Shown: positions 41,712 through 51,008, counted from the first letter of the stretch. The stretch: DNA of 64,000 bases from Candidatus Melainabacteria bacterium (GCA_016699165.1 CP064963.1:3720001-3784000), one strand, 5' to 3'. A program made the numbers and translations. The notes: generated by a model from the letters alone, not told the origin.

Positions 41712-44050
41712 GCAGAGCAGGCGGGCTTGTGTTAGGTATGATCTGCCTGATAACGGCAGCTTCCTACAGTCCTATTTTGTTCAACTTTTTTGTAGGAGAT
41801 GACTTCGTCCATTTGATCTGGCTCAAGCGAGCGATGGTCGAGCCCGAGCTTATTCTGCGCAATTTTTACACGTCGTGGCTGCAACTCACTACCACAGCGT
41901 TTTATCGACCACTCATATCTGTGTTTTTGTCCTGGGATTATTTTTTGTGGAAAACCAATGCGCTTGGATTTCACATTACCAACGTCGTTTTCCACGTGGT
42001 CGCAACAATCGGAGTTTATTTCGTTGCTCAAGGACTGGTTGAACAGCTGGTTCCAGACCCAAAAAAAGACCAAGAAAAAGATCTAAAAAACGGATTGGAT
42101 CCTGCCAGTATTCGCTCCTGGATACCTGCTTTTTCTGCCACTATATTTGGTGTGTATCCACTGCATCCCGAAGCTGTGTCCTGGATAACTGGTCGCGTTG
42201 ATGTTGTTGCAACAGCCTTTTATATGCTTAGTTTCTGGGCTTATCTTGAATATCGAAAACTAGCCACCATCAATACTTTAGTGTCTGTTTGTCTTTGTAT
42301 GGTGCTAGCTTTCTTCTCTAAGGAAATGGCATTCACACTTCCAATTGTAATCACAGCATTCGAGTTATTTGTCACACCTAAATCAGAATGGAAAACACGC
42401 CTGAAACCAGTGGCGGTGCTGTGGGGCATTCTAATCGGATTTCTTGCACTTCGAGCTTGGGCACTTGGAACTGTCGTTGGCGGATACGACAACTCGTTTA
42501 TTCCCACCGATTGGAAGGCGCAATTCAGGCAGTGGTGGCAAGGCGCGTACATGTTTTTGGTGCCATTGAATAAATCTATTCCAGAAAACACAAGATTCAT
42601 GAAAGTAATCTGGATTATCTTCGTGCTGCCCATGTTCGGCTCAGCCATTTATACAGCGATATGTTCGGAGCGCTGGCGCAAGCTTTTACTTTTTTGCGTC
42701 TGTTTCTTGCTCATATCTTTTGCGCCTGTTTTCAAACTATTCACTATCGGCGACGATTTGCAAAGCAGCCGCCTTGCCTATTTGCCCTCTGCAGCTCTTA
42801 GTATTCTTCTTGCTGTATCGTGCCTGAGCGCTCCAATTTTAGGCAAGTCCAAGCGCCGCCTGGCTGGCGCATTTTCAATATTTAGTTTGGTCTGTCTCTG
42901 CTTCAATAATTCAACCTGGATTGAATCTGGCGAAACTGTAAATAGCATTCGCAAAGAACTGAACGCACTTTATTCTGGACCGATTAAAGGCGATCCGCAG
43001 GTTCTTATGTTGTCACTTCCAGATAACATAAATGGTGCATACGCCTGTCGCAATGCACTAGACGGCATGACCAAATCACCGCAATTGTGTCGCGATATAC
43101 ATAACTGTTTGGCGCTAGAAAACTACGAGCCTATTATTCCGTTTGGGTTCCTGAAACATTCTTTGTTCAAAGCTAAAAGTGATGTGAACATTTATCGATG
43201 GAATCAAGACAGTCGCAAACTAAGCAAAGTCGAAATCCCCCAAGACGAAACAGCATACGAACGTGTTTTTGAGAATGAAGATTTGCACGACATCATGGAA
43301 GCAAATCCAGTCGAGCACGCGCAAAGCAAATGGAACACCGATGGCTCACTTGAATTTGAATCAGCCACAAGAAAAAGTCCCAAGCTCTTCATGTCAGTCT
43401 CCATCCCCTGCTTTAAGACAGACATACTTTCGATGGACGTGACAAACTTTGCAAGCGAAACACCAAAAGGACCTGCTTGTCTCTTGTTTAGAAATAATTT
43501 GGCACCAAGTTTCGACGACTCTGTAAGCTCATGCGCATCGCTTGCGTCAGGCACACAAACACTTTATTTTCCGCTAACTAACATGCCGCAATGGACTTTA
43601 GGCGGCACTTGTCGTGAGATATCAATTCAGTTTCCGCGCAAATCACATTTGATGATAAACAAAGTAAGTCTTCTCGCCAAAGAAAAAATGATGCCCGTCT
43701 TGGACTTCGAAAACTCAGGATTCATGGGCAGCAAGGGCTATTTGCATATAAGTAAAACTGACTCAGCAAAAGACCTATTAGTCGATGCGCAATCCATGCC
43801 AGGCGCAACTAAAGTGATTGTCGAAATCGCACAACCAAATAGATATTTTGAAAGCCAGAATACAGCCGCATCTTCGCCAAGCTCTCTTGTGATGAAAACA
43901 ATTGATGCTAAATTAAGTGATACCATTAAATTAGAGCGCAGTCTTTTCCCAAGCGTCGGCATCTATCAAGTGCGCGCATATGGCATTGACGCCAAAGGCA
44001 ACAAGATAGGACTTGCAAGCGACCACATCGTGGTGGCAGTGGACTCGTGA
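41708..44050 (+). CDS. GT-C-like membrane glycosyltransferase
   Basis: A 780-residue protein whose first ~400 residues form about ten membrane helices. The early loop FNFFVGDDFVHLIWLKRAM has the acidic pair DD of GT-C glycosyltransferases, and the TMTC/PMT-like WITGRVDVVATAFYMLSFWAYL follows. The last ~330 residues form a beta-rich soluble domain of unknown type. These enzymes use polyprenyl-phosphate sugars and act on the periplasmic side. The start is TTG, overlapping the upstream TGA as TTGA; the sugar-modification operon therefore supplies a modified sugar to this transferase. The next small gene begins 1 bp after its stop codon. Confidence 0.75.
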   Translation: MSRAGGLVLGMICLITAASYSPILFNFFVGDDFVHLIWLKRAMVEPELILRNFYTSWLQLTTTAFYRPLISVFLSWDYFLWKTNALGFHITNVVFHVVATIGVYFVAQGLVEQLVPDPKKDQEKDLKNGLDPASIRSWIPAFSATIFGVYPLHPEAVSWITGRVDVVATAFYMLSFWAYLEYRKLATINTLVSVCLCMVLAFFSKEMAFTLPIVITAFELFVTPKSEWKTRLKPVAVLWGILIGFLALRAWALGTVVGGYDNSFIPTDWKAQFRQWWQGAYMFLVPLNKSIPENTRFMKVIWIIFVLPMFGSAIYTAICSERWRKLLLFCVCFLLISFAPVFKLFTIGDDLQSSRLAYLPSAALSILLAVSCLSAPILGKSKRRLAGAFSIFSLVCLCFNNSTWIESGETVNSIRKELNALYSGPIKGDPQVLMLSLPDNINGAYACRNALDGMTKSPQLCRDIHNCLALENYEPIIPFGFLKHSLFKAKSDVNIYRWNQDSRKLSKVEIPQDETAYERVFENEDLHDIMEANPVEHAQSKWNTDGSLEFESATRKSPKLFMSVSIPCFKTDILSMDVTNFASETPKGPACLLFRNNLAPSFDDSVSSCASLASGTQTLYFPLTNMPQWTLGGTCREISIQFPRKSHLMINKVSLLAKEKMMPVLDFENSGFMGSKGYLHISKTDSAKDLLVDAQSMPGATKVIVEIAQPNRYFESQNTAASSPSSLVMKTIDAKLSDTIKLERSLFPSVGIYQVRAYGIDAKGNKIGLASDHIVVAVDS

Positions 44051-44051
44051 A

Positions 44052-44504
44052 ATGGCTAAAAACCCAGCTGCCGAAAAACGCTTTGAATACTCAAAGAAGA
44101 TTTTGGCTATCCTCGCTATCATCCTGGCATACAACATGTTTCGTTCGGCGACTCAATACGTTGGGTTGAGCGAATCAACTGGAAATCATTGCTACATTTA
44201 TAAGAAAGCGAATGAGCCAGATGCCTGGGATAAACTCTGGGCAACGCGAGCGTTAGAATCTTGGAGATCGCCAGTTGCAAACAGAAAAGGTCTGGCTATA
44301 GAGCTTGTTAAAGGAAAAATCTTAATCGGATTGAATGAGTCTACAATTCTGAAAAAACTTGGTGAACCAACATCAGTGCCCAACTTCTATCGAATTGAAT
44401 ATGACTTGCCTACGACTGGCGGAGAGAGTGTTTGTAAATTATGCTTAGAGTTGAATCATTCCACAAAAGTGATAGTCGATTCTTACATCGAAATCGAAAA
44501 TTGA
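44052..44504 (+). CDS. Hypothetical small single-helix protein, paralogue 1
   Basis: A 150-residue protein with one N-terminal membrane helix (ILAILAIILAYNMFRSA) and a soluble domain. Landmarks shared with its neighbour at 44509 are YVGLSE, the W-ALESWRSP..N.K.LA..LVKG..LIGLN segment and the C-terminal VIVDSYIE. I do not recognise a family. The ATG at 44052 starts 1 bp after the stop of the glycosyltransferase. Cys residues in ESVCKLCLEL might form a pair. It probably belongs to the glycan operon, perhaps as an accessory to the transferase. Confidence 0.6.
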   Translation: MAKNPAAEKRFEYSKKILAILAIILAYNMFRSATQYVGLSESTGNHCYIYKKANEPDAWDKLWATRALESWRSPVANRKGLAIELVKGKILIGLNESTILKKLGEPTSVPNFYRIEYDLPTTGGESVCKLCLELNHSTKVIVDSYIEIEN

Positions 44505-44508
44505 ATAA

Positions 44509-44952
44509 ATGAATTCAAAAAAGCAGAGTTCAAGGTTTTGGATAAAAATTCTCGGAGTTTTTGCAATCTTTGTCGCATATAATTCCTTCCACTCCATGAC
44601 TATTTATGTCGGTCTTACAGAGGTCCGCGAGTGCTTTAGTCATTATTACAGAATGACGAGAGAACCTAATCCATGGGAAAAGTTTTGGGGTGAGAAGGCT
44701 TTAGATTCCTGGAAATTTCCTTGGGCAAATCAAAAAGATTTGGCTGTTGGTTTAGTCAAAGGGCGAACGTTAATAGGATTGAATAAGAAAAAGCTTTTGG
44801 AAAAAATGGGTGCGCCGCCTACATCTCAAGAAGAGTGGAAAAATTGGTTTTTGATATTGCCTACGTCCTCCTCCGAAGAGGTTTGTAAGCTTCGAATTGT
44901 GTTAGATGAAGACGATGTAGTGGTAGATTCGTATATTGATCCAAATAGTTAA
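44509..44952 (+). CDS. Hypothetical small single-helix protein, paralogue 2
   Basis: A 147-residue protein homologous to the gene at 44052. It has an N-terminal helix (ILGVFAIFVAYNSFHSM), then YVGLTEVRECF, LDSWKFPWANQKDLAVGLVKG, LIGLNKKKLLEKMGAPP and VVVDSYIDPN. The two copies are separated by 4 bp, so they come from tandem duplication. Only the segment around SWKFP..NQK.LA..LVKG is highly similar; the rest has diverged, so the duplication is not recent. The pattern LIGLNxxxLLxKMGxP resembles the short SmpA/OmlA-type loop seen in other small lipoproteins, but no lipobox is present. Confidence 0.6.
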   Translation: MNSKKQSSRFWIKILGVFAIFVAYNSFHSMTIYVGLTEVRECFSHYYRMTREPNPWEKFWGEKALDSWKFPWANQKDLAVGLVKGRTLIGLNKKKLLEKMGAPPTSQEEWKNWFLILPTSSSEEVCKLRIVLDEDDVVVDSYIDPNS

Positions 44953-45239
44953 ACTTTAACTAGAGGGCGAACCTTTTTGTGAGTACGGCTAGCCCTCCAT
45001 AGATCAACTTCATTTTGGAGATTAAGCCAGAATTGGGGCGAAGTTCCAAATGCATCGGCGAGGACCATAGCAGATTCAGAAGAAATACCAAGCCTTCCGT
45101 TAACGATGTCACTTACTTTAGGCTGAGTCCAGCCGGTGTGTTGAGCAAAGGCAGTTTGACTTATCCCTAGAGGATCTAAAAACTCCTCTTTTAAAATTTG
45201 ACCGGGAGTTGTGGGTTGACGTAACATTTTCTTTTGCAT
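44949..45239 (-). CDS. higA: HigA-type antitoxin (XRE family)
   Basis: A 96-residue helix-turn-helix antitoxin. The pattern PGQILKEEFLDPLGISQTAFAQ, then VSDIVNGRLGISSESAMVLADAFGTSPQFWLNLQ matches the HigA/VapI group. The start codon could be 45239 or the ATG 12 bp downstream; neither has a strong RBS, which fits translation coupled to higB, whose stop lies 5 bp upstream. The 3' end overlaps the small gene at 44509 by 4 bp on the other strand. It should neutralise HigB and repress the operon. Confidence 0.9.
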   Translation of the reverse strand: MQKKMLRQPTTPGQILKEEFLDPLGISQTAFAQHTGWTQPKVSDIVNGRLGISSESAMVLADAFGTSPQFWLNLQNEVDLWRASRTHKKVRPLVKV

Positions 45240-45244
45240 AATTC

Positions 45245-45538
45245 TTAGTGATAATCCTTTATTTCTACATCATGCGGGCCATCTGGTTCCCACCGGAAAA
45301 TTATTCTCCATTGGGCATTTATGCTAATTGCATGAAATCCCTTCAAATCGTCTTTCAATGCATGTAGCTTGTTCCCTGGAGGGCGCGCTAAGTCCTGCAA
45401 AACGCCAGCGGCTTGTAACATGTCCAACTTTTTAATTGCCGCAGAGAGCGCATCGTTAGGGAATTTGGATACCTCTTTATCTCGAACTCCTCGAAAGATC
45501 TTTTCTGTCAGGGAGCTTTTGAAGCTTTTAATCGCCAT
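45245..45538 (-). CDS. higB: HigB-type mRNA interferase toxin (RelE superfamily)
   Basis: A 97-residue RelE/HigB toxin. The ATG at 45538 has GGGAG 7 bp upstream; the in-frame ATG at 45583 does not. The core is LARPPGNKLHALKDDLKGFHAI, then AQWRIIFRWEPDGPHDVEIKDYH, where the conserved Arg and His near the end form the ribosome-dependent RNase site. The toxin-first order (higB-higA) on the minus strand is typical of this family. A candidate promoter is at 45574. Confidence 0.88.
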   Translation of the reverse strand: MAIKSFKSSLTEKIFRGVRDKEVSKFPNDALSAAIKKLDMLQAAGVLQDLARPPGNKLHALKDDLKGFHAISINAQWRIIFRWEPDGPHDVEIKDYH

Positions 45539-45573
45539 TTGAGGGCTCCCTTTATACGGGTATATCATATAAT

Positions 45574-45579
45574 AGTATA
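45574..45579 (-). promoter_or_regulatory. Extended -10 promoter candidate for higBA
   Basis: On the minus strand TGC-TATACT gives an extended -10 (TGnTATAMT type). It lies 35 bp upstream of the HigB start. The -35 (TTTCAA) is poor, which an extended -10 would compensate. AT-rich partly symmetric sequence around it may be the HigA site. Confidence 0.4.
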
Positions 45580-45681
45580 GCAAGAATACACCTATTTTGA
45601 AATCGTGTTTTGGTGCTAATTAAATTGCTTAGTTCAAACCTTTCCGAGGTAAGTAACCTTAAACCTGCGCAGGATTGAAGA

Positions 45682-46275
45682 ATGGACGACAAAAAATGCT
45701 GTGACGCCTACTGGATAAAGGAATTGGCGCACTCGAAGCAATCGCAACTATCTCAGCACGAAGCCGAGCAAAAGGCTTGGATGGCACAGCATTCGCAGAA
45801 CGACAAAGACTGTTCCGAATGGATCGACCATCTTTTCGAGAATATGATTTCGTTTAGCGACCAGTTCGACCAGGTAGTGACAGAAATCAATCATAAAATA
45901 GAGTGGGAAACGCCTGCTTTTCATCATGTTGATTGCGTAGATGTCCTGCAAGAGAGCAAAAAGCCGCCTGGTGAGAAAGTCTATGCGGGGCATTTGACCT
46001 ACGCAGATTGGACTCTCATGATCCGCGGTTATAGTCACGAAATTCAAGTCTTTATTATTCCGTCAAACATGCTGCTTCAACTCACTATTGGTTCTTTTGA
46101 CTCAACTGAGTTTCCGCCTGTGGTGAGAATCAATTTTCATCCCGACTCGACCGAGAAAGCTCATCTCAAATATCATGAGGGCTCCCAGTCGCTCGACAAA
46201 GAGATTAATTCACATGCGCTGCCAGAGCTGGCAAAAGCGTTTTTTACAGCACTTGTAGAAAAAGGGCGATCCTGA
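45682..46275 (+). CDS. Hypothetical soluble protein, 197 aa
   Basis: A soluble protein with a charged, His-rich N-terminal half (KKCCDAYWIKELAHSKQSQLSQHEAEQK), followed by a mixed alpha/beta part (GHLTYADWTLMIRGYSHEIQVFIIPSNMLLQL, then FPPVVRINFHPDS). No signal peptide or membrane helix is present and no family is recognised. The gene is monocistronic, between the higBA promoter region and a TPR gene. A hairpin (46282-46310) follows its stop and may end the transcript. Confidence 0.6.
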   Translation: MDDKKCCDAYWIKELAHSKQSQLSQHEAEQKAWMAQHSQNDKDCSEWIDHLFENMISFSDQFDQVVTEINHKIEWETPAFHHVDCVDVLQESKKPPGEKVYAGHLTYADWTLMIRGYSHEIQVFIIPSNMLLQLTIGSFDSTEFPPVVRINFHPDSTEKAHLKYHEGSQSLDKEINSHALPELAKAFFTALVEKGRS

Positions 46276-46281
46276 GCCCGC

Positions 46282-46310
46282 ACATTTAATTATTTATTTC
46301 GATTAAATGT
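46282..46310 (+). terminator. Hairpin after the 45682 gene
   Basis: ACATTTAAT and ATTAAATGT form a 9-bp perfect stem with an 11-base loop. AT-rich and without a clean U-tract, so it may be a weak terminator or a regulatory site for the TPR gene starting at 46325. Confidence 0.4.
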
Positions 46311-46324
46311 AAGAGAATCGAAGT

Positions 46325-47893
46325 ATGTTCAAATTCCCCCTGTCGCCAATCAAGCCTGTGCGAGCATATTTCACGCTTGCAATCGCGGCTATGGTTCTGG
46401 GATTCTTCGTCTGGAAGCCGATTTACAGAGATGTTTCAAATGAGGTCGTACTTCTTTATTGCAGCAAATTTAAATCACAGCCTAACGTTTCGGAGCCAGT
46501 CAGTAGTTCCTATGTTTGGCTCCAAGAGGCGATTCATGATCTGAAGTCTGGAAAACATAGCGATAAATCTGCGAAGTTGCAGAAGCTTCTTGGTGTTAAG
46601 CAAGATAAATTGCTTATAGACGCATACTTAAACTATCCAAATGTTTTCGCAACCTTTGGTTCTCAGACGATGGTTCAGGTTGATGGAACAATGCTGGATC
46701 TTGCTCGCCCTAACATGCCTGAAATGAAAATGATTTTTCAGTTTTCGTTTAAAAAGGATGGCGGTTTTTCAAAGCTTCAAGACGTCGAAATTCTCACTCT
46801 TGGTCAGGACAATAAATTTAGCAATTTCACATCAAAGCTTTCTCGAACTGGTCCCAAAGATGTGATTGCGCGCAATAAGCAAACGATAAAACATGCTCGA
46901 TACTCATTGGCATGGTCACATTTAAATAGGCTTCGTTCTCATGAAGAATTTAATCGAGCAATAGAATCAAATCCTAAATGCTCTTATCTTTATTATTTTG
47001 ATGGTACTACATTCCTGCAGGAAGGCAAATATAAGTCAGCTTTGTCTCGGCTAAATAAGTGTCTTCAGCTCGATCCGTACAATTCATGCGCATTAGTTAA
47101 CAGGAGTGACATAAAATATAAATTGGGGGATTTTGCTGGTTCTGTATTTGATACCAATGCTGCGTTGACGATTAGTCCTGGTAATGCTTTCGCTCACATG
47201 AGCAAAGGGTTTGATCATTACACCTATTACAATTACGATGAATCCATTCGCTCTTACACAAAAGCAATTCAGTTAAATCCATTATTTTTCGACAGTTACT
47301 TGAATAGGGCAATGTCTTATGAAAAGGCCAACAAGCATTCGTCCGCGCTTCTCGACTATGAGCAAGCAATAAAGCTCCGTCCAAATGAGATTCAAGCTTA
47401 TATGAGAAAGGGGCTTTTGCTCAGTAGTTTAGGTCGACATCGAGAGGCGATTGTCGATTTAAAAAAGGCACTTGCGTTATGTCCTCAAAATGGCGAACAT
47501 CAGTCAGATTTGATGGAGATATATAACGAACTGTCGAATTCGAGTTTTCAGCAACACCTCGACGACGAGGCGTTCTATTTTGCAGAACTACAAATAAAAC
47601 TGGATCCGAAAAATCTAAAGGGATATTGCAATCGAGCTTTCTCTTATTGGAAATGGAAACAATATAAGAAGGCAATTGCTGATTTTGAGCGGGCGATTGT
47701 TCTGAATCCTGAATATTCATCCCCATATCTTAATTTGGCTAAAGTAAAAAAATGCGATAAGGACTTGAAAGGCGCCTTGGCTGCTTGTGAAGAATGTTTG
47801 AAAAGATCAACTGTGGTACCGGAACTACATCCAGAAGCTTTAAAATTCAAAGACGAAATCAAGAGAGAGCTTAGCGAAGGCAATCGGTACTAA
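46325..47893 (+). CDS. Membrane-anchored TPR-repeat protein
   Basis: A 522-residue protein with one N-terminal membrane helix (YFTLAIAAMVLGFFVWKPI) and a non-TPR domain of ~150 residues. A run of about eight TPR units follows (from roughly residue 215; for example YYFDGTTFLQEGKYKSALSRLNKCLQLDP). The TPRs should face the periplasm. The upstream domain has MVQVDGTMLDLARPNMPEMK and resembles a small beta-rich unit. No enzymatic function can be assigned. The gene ends 21 bp before the first copy of the CACCATATAT palindrome. Confidence 0.78.
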   Translation: MFKFPLSPIKPVRAYFTLAIAAMVLGFFVWKPIYRDVSNEVVLLYCSKFKSQPNVSEPVSSSYVWLQEAIHDLKSGKHSDKSAKLQKLLGVKQDKLLIDAYLNYPNVFATFGSQTMVQVDGTMLDLARPNMPEMKMIFQFSFKKDGGFSKLQDVEILTLGQDNKFSNFTSKLSRTGPKDVIARNKQTIKHARYSLAWSHLNRLRSHEEFNRAIESNPKCSYLYYFDGTTFLQEGKYKSALSRLNKCLQLDPYNSCALVNRSDIKYKLGDFAGSVFDTNAALTISPGNAFAHMSKGFDHYTYYNYDESIRSYTKAIQLNPLFFDSYLNRAMSYEKANKHSSALLDYEQAIKLRPNEIQAYMRKGLLLSSLGRHREAIVDLKKALALCPQNGEHQSDLMEIYNELSNSSFQQHLDDEAFYFAELQIKLDPKNLKGYCNRAFSYWKWKQYKKAIADFERAIVLNPEYSSPYLNLAKVKKCDKDLKGALAACEECLKRSTVVPELHPEALKFKDEIKRELSEGNRY

Positions 47894-47914
47894 ATTTCAT
47901 CGAAGTTTTTTAAG

Positions 47915-47930
47915 TCACCATATATAGTAT
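47915..47930. promoter_or_regulatory. CACCATATAT-type palindrome, degenerate copy
   Basis: TCACCATATATAGTAT, weaker than the other copies on its right arm. It lies 88 bp upstream of the membrane protein gene at 48018. Its core ATATAT and left arm are the same as in the elements at 53884 and 63053. Confidence 0.35.
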
Positions 47931-48017
47931 CGAACCAGTAAAAGTGTACAAATCGCTTTCACTGGAGCTTCCTGTGCTATGAGTTAAGTTAGAGGCAGAG
48001 TATGCCTCAGGACACTC

Positions 48018-48284
48018 ATGGCAATAGAAACATTCTTCATTTTACTCATTATCGCCGTAGGCACGGCGATGCTAGCCAGACTGGTTCTGCCGCACTCAGT
48101 TCCTGGTGGCATTTTTAGCTGTGCTGCCGTCGGCTTCTGTGGTGCGTGGATGGGAGCGTCCTCTCTCTTTCATTTGGGTCCTGATTTGGCCGGAGTGCCG
48201 TTGTTTGCATCGGTAATTGGTTCGGTTGTATTTACTTTCTTTTTTTCCATGATAAGTGGAGGAAGCTCAAATAGTTGGGACTGA
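48018..48284 (+). CDS. Small GlsB/YeaQ/YmgE-like membrane protein
   Basis: An 88-residue protein with three membrane helices. The pattern AVGTAMLARLVLPHSVPGGIFSCAAVGFCGAWMGA, then LFASVIGSVVFTFFFSMI fits the transglycosylase-associated (GlsB/YeaQ) family, with PGG and GAxxG motifs. The family function is unclear, linked to envelope stress in some bacteria. It is 24 bp upstream of the lipoprotein gene, so the two are likely co-transcribed, and both are next to the NO reductase. Confidence 0.7.
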   Translation: MAIETFFILLIIAVGTAMLARLVLPHSVPGGIFSCAAVGFCGAWMGASSLFHLGPDLAGVPLFASVIGSVVFTFFFSMISGGSSNSWD

Positions 48285-48308
48285 CGTCCTTGAAGGATTG
48301 AAATCATA

Positions 48309-48746
48309 ATGAAGATCGTTGTTTTCGCTACCTGCTTGCTTTTTGTGCTGGCAGGCTGTACTACTCGTACAGAAGAAAATTTGAGTTCAAAAAATCATTG
48401 GACTTTGCAACATCGAACCAAAGATTTGATGGTTCAAATCGCAATTGAGCCAGCTACGCCCGATCATAATAGCGTGTTCATCACCTTACAGAACAACCGT
48501 GGCGAGCCTATTTCATCCGCTAAAGTGTTGATAAACACAGTCAAACAGTGGATGTTCAGTAAGCAAAGAAATCTGGAAGCTAAATATGTGGCAGCGGGAA
48601 CTTACAGAGTAGATACAAATATGGAGTCTGGTATTTCAGAAATGAATATCTCTATTAAGCCACCAGATCGACCAACCACTAAGTTGAGAATAGAAGTGGA
48701 CATAGACAAAATACTCGAACCCAAAAAGCCTTATTTGCTTTTGTAA
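48309..48746 (+). CDS. Lipoprotein with YtkA/FixH-like domain
   Basis: A 145-residue protein with a lipoprotein signal peptide ending LAGC (Cys17), so it is lipid-anchored. The rest is beta-rich: LMVQIAIEPATPDHNSVFITLQNNRGEPISSAKVLIN, then AAGTYRVDTNMESGISEMNISIKPPD, resembling the immunoglobulin-like YtkA/FixH domain found with copper and haem enzymes. It ends 5 bp before the NO reductase gene on the other strand. An accessory role for the reductase is inferred only from this neighbourhood. Confidence 0.62.
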   Translation: MKIVVFATCLLFVLAGCTTRTEENLSSKNHWTLQHRTKDLMVQIAIEPATPDHNSVFITLQNNRGEPISSAKVLINTVKQWMFSKQRNLEAKYVAAGTYRVDTNMESGISEMNISIKPPDRPTTKLRIEVDIDKILEPKKPYLLL

Positions 48747-48751
48747 TATAG

Positions 48752-50995
48752 CTAGTCTAAGCGCTCCTGGTGAGCTTTGCGTAAATGGAAAGTCCCGCGT
48801 AGTATTACAAATACCAGCGGCAATATGCCACCTATCACAAAAGTGATATCTCCCAATACTCGCAACCATGTAAACGTCTGGAAGAGATTTGAGTGAGTAA
48901 ACTCGTAGCTTCGCGCATACCAAAAACCTTCCGTGTAGCTGGCAGCCATTTGAAGAACGCCTGCTGGAAAAATGTTCAGAGCAAGCATGAGTAAAAGTCC
49001 GATGTTAAGACACCAGAAAGAAATTCCAATTAATTTGTCGCTCCAGTATTCGGGTTTAATGAGATAACGCGAACAAAACAACACAGCAGCTACTCCTAGA
49101 TTGCCATAGACGCCCATCAAAGCTGCATGTCCATGATTCGATGTGAGATAAGTTGCATGCTCGTAATAACTCACAATCGGCATATTGATCAAAAATCCAA
49201 ACACGCCAGCTCCCAAAAAATTCCAGAACCCGACTGCAATTAAAAACATCATTGCCCAATAGTGCGAAAAGTTTTTTATGGAACCATCCACTTTGGCAAG
49301 AAAAACAAATTTCCAGGCTTCCACTGTGAGCAGAGTCAGTGGTACCACTTCTAGTGCCGAAAACATTGCGCCTAAAGCCATGTTAATAGCTGGTTGGGCA
49401 GTCCAGTAATAGTGATGTCCTATACCCACAATGCCGCTTCCCATATAAAGAATAATGTCTAAATAAATTACAGTGAGCGCTCCTCGGGCAGAAATCATTC
49501 CAAGCGAGTGAAAGAAATAAGCTACGATAATGGTTGTATATAATTCGAAAAAGCCTTCTACCCATAAGTGGACAACCCACCAGCGCCAGAAGTCGGCTAT
49601 CACAAAATTAGTTCCAGGATGGTACATCATGCCGAAACTGAAAAATACTGGAATGGAAATTACACCGTAAAGCAACATGTGAGGAAGGCTTCCCTTGTCT
49701 TGTCCTTTCAACAAAGGATAAACACTGCGTAGAACAATGAATGCCCAGAGCACCATCCCTAGTGTTAGAAGTATTTGCCAGAAGCGTCCAAGCTCAAGAT
49801 ATTCCCAACCCTGGTGACCAAACCAGAACCATAAATTGCCAAGCATGTCGTTGACTCCAAGCCATTCTCCACAAATGCTTCCTACTGCCACAATTAGAAG
49901 TGCAATTAATAGAATCCAGACAAGCACATGTTGACCTTTTGGTTCATATTTAGATAACAGTGGCGCAATAAAAATGCCTGCTGCAAGCCAGGCTGTGGCG
50001 ATCCAGAGAATAGATAATTGCAAGTGCCAGCTGCGAGTAATGCTATAGGGAAGAAGACTGCGTATATCCAAACCAAAAAATCCCATCGGTTCGACCACGT
50101 AATGGGCAGAAACGACGCCAAACATGGTTTGGAAGAGAAATAATAAAACCACCACAATAAGGTAGGGATAAACTGCTTTCTGAGCTAAAGAAGGAGAGAA
50201 AGACTTCACCTCATCGACCACGCTCGATGAAGTTTCATCCGTTCTCCATCCTAATTGAGGATATGCTCCCAGCAAAAACTGAGTGAGACCGATGCCCCCT
50301 ATAAGTGAAATGAGGCTCAGAGCGCTCCACAAAAAGACTTGCATATGAGGTTTGTTGCCTACCAGTTCATCTGGTGGCCAATTATTGGTAAATGTGTAAT
50401 CTTTATCTGGGCGATTAGTGACACAAGTCCATGCTGCCCAGCTAAAGAAGCAAGTAAGATCCTCGATTTCTTTTTCACTTTTTATATAGTTGCGTGGCAG
50501 CGGCAACTGATCTGCATGTGTGAAGAGGTGCTTGTAATGCGCTTTTAATTCGGCAAACCCGAGCACTTCGCTTTCGCTGTAGATAAGATTATGGCTTTTG
50601 GTGTCATATCTATTTTTCTTTAGCTCTTCGCTAAGCGCATCTTTTAAAGCGCCTTGCTGAGCACGACTCAAATCAGCATAGTTTTTTTTATACTGGGATA
50701 ATGCCTGGTTCTGCAAAGTGACAACAGCCTGCTTGTGCAAATATTCAGCCGAGAAATCTGGTCCATTGTAAGCACCATGTCCAAAGATTGAACCTACGTC
50801 CATTAATCCATATTTTTGAAAAACGGCTTGTCCATTTAAAATGTCTGTTCCGGTGAAGAGCAATTTATCGTCCGCAGTCACCACCTTTTCGGGTATAGGT
50901 GGAGCCTGGGTGCTCGTTTCGTGACCCATAAAAATTAAAAGCGAGAAACCGACGATAAAGACCAGCAACACACTTAATTTCCATCTCCAGGACAT
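48752..50995 (-). CDS. norB: Quinol-dependent nitric oxide reductase (single-subunit qNOR)
   Basis: A 747-residue membrane protein. Its N-terminal extension has GHGAYNGPDFSAEYLH and EDLTCFFSWAAWTCVTNRP, the soluble domain that distinguishes qNOR from cytochrome-linked NorB. The catalytic core has HLWVEGFFELYTT, IGHHYYWTAQP and LTSNHGHAALMGVYG, which hold the His ligands of haem b, b3 and FeB. It reduces NO to N2O using quinol. I chose the ATG at 50995 (AGGA 9 bp upstream) over the in-frame start at 51028, which overlaps the upstream gene. The upstream exported START-like protein is likely co-transcribed. Confidence 0.95.
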   Translation of the reverse strand: MSWRWKLSVLLVFIVGFSLLIFMGHETSTQAPPIPEKVVTADDKLLFTGTDILNGQAVFQKYGLMDVGSIFGHGAYNGPDFSAEYLHKQAVVTLQNQALSQYKKNYADLSRAQQGALKDALSEELKKNRYDTKSHNLIYSESEVLGFAELKAHYKHLFTHADQLPLPRNYIKSEKEIEDLTCFFSWAAWTCVTNRPDKDYTFTNNWPPDELVGNKPHMQVFLWSALSLISLIGGIGLTQFLLGAYPQLGWRTDETSSSVVDEVKSFSPSLAQKAVYPYLIVVVLLFLFQTMFGVVSAHYVVEPMGFFGLDIRSLLPYSITRSWHLQLSILWIATAWLAAGIFIAPLLSKYEPKGQHVLVWILLIALLIVAVGSICGEWLGVNDMLGNLWFWFGHQGWEYLELGRFWQILLTLGMVLWAFIVLRSVYPLLKGQDKGSLPHMLLYGVISIPVFFSFGMMYHPGTNFVIADFWRWWVVHLWVEGFFELYTTIIVAYFFHSLGMISARGALTVIYLDIILYMGSGIVGIGHHYYWTAQPAINMALGAMFSALEVVPLTLLTVEAWKFVFLAKVDGSIKNFSHYWAMMFLIAVGFWNFLGAGVFGFLINMPIVSYYEHATYLTSNHGHAALMGVYGNLGVAAVLFCSRYLIKPEYWSDKLIGISFWCLNIGLLLMLALNIFPAGVLQMAASYTEGFWYARSYEFTHSNLFQTFTWLRVLGDITFVIGGILPLVFVILRGTFHLRKAHQERLD

Positions 50996-51008
50996 TTGAA
51001 ATTTTCCT

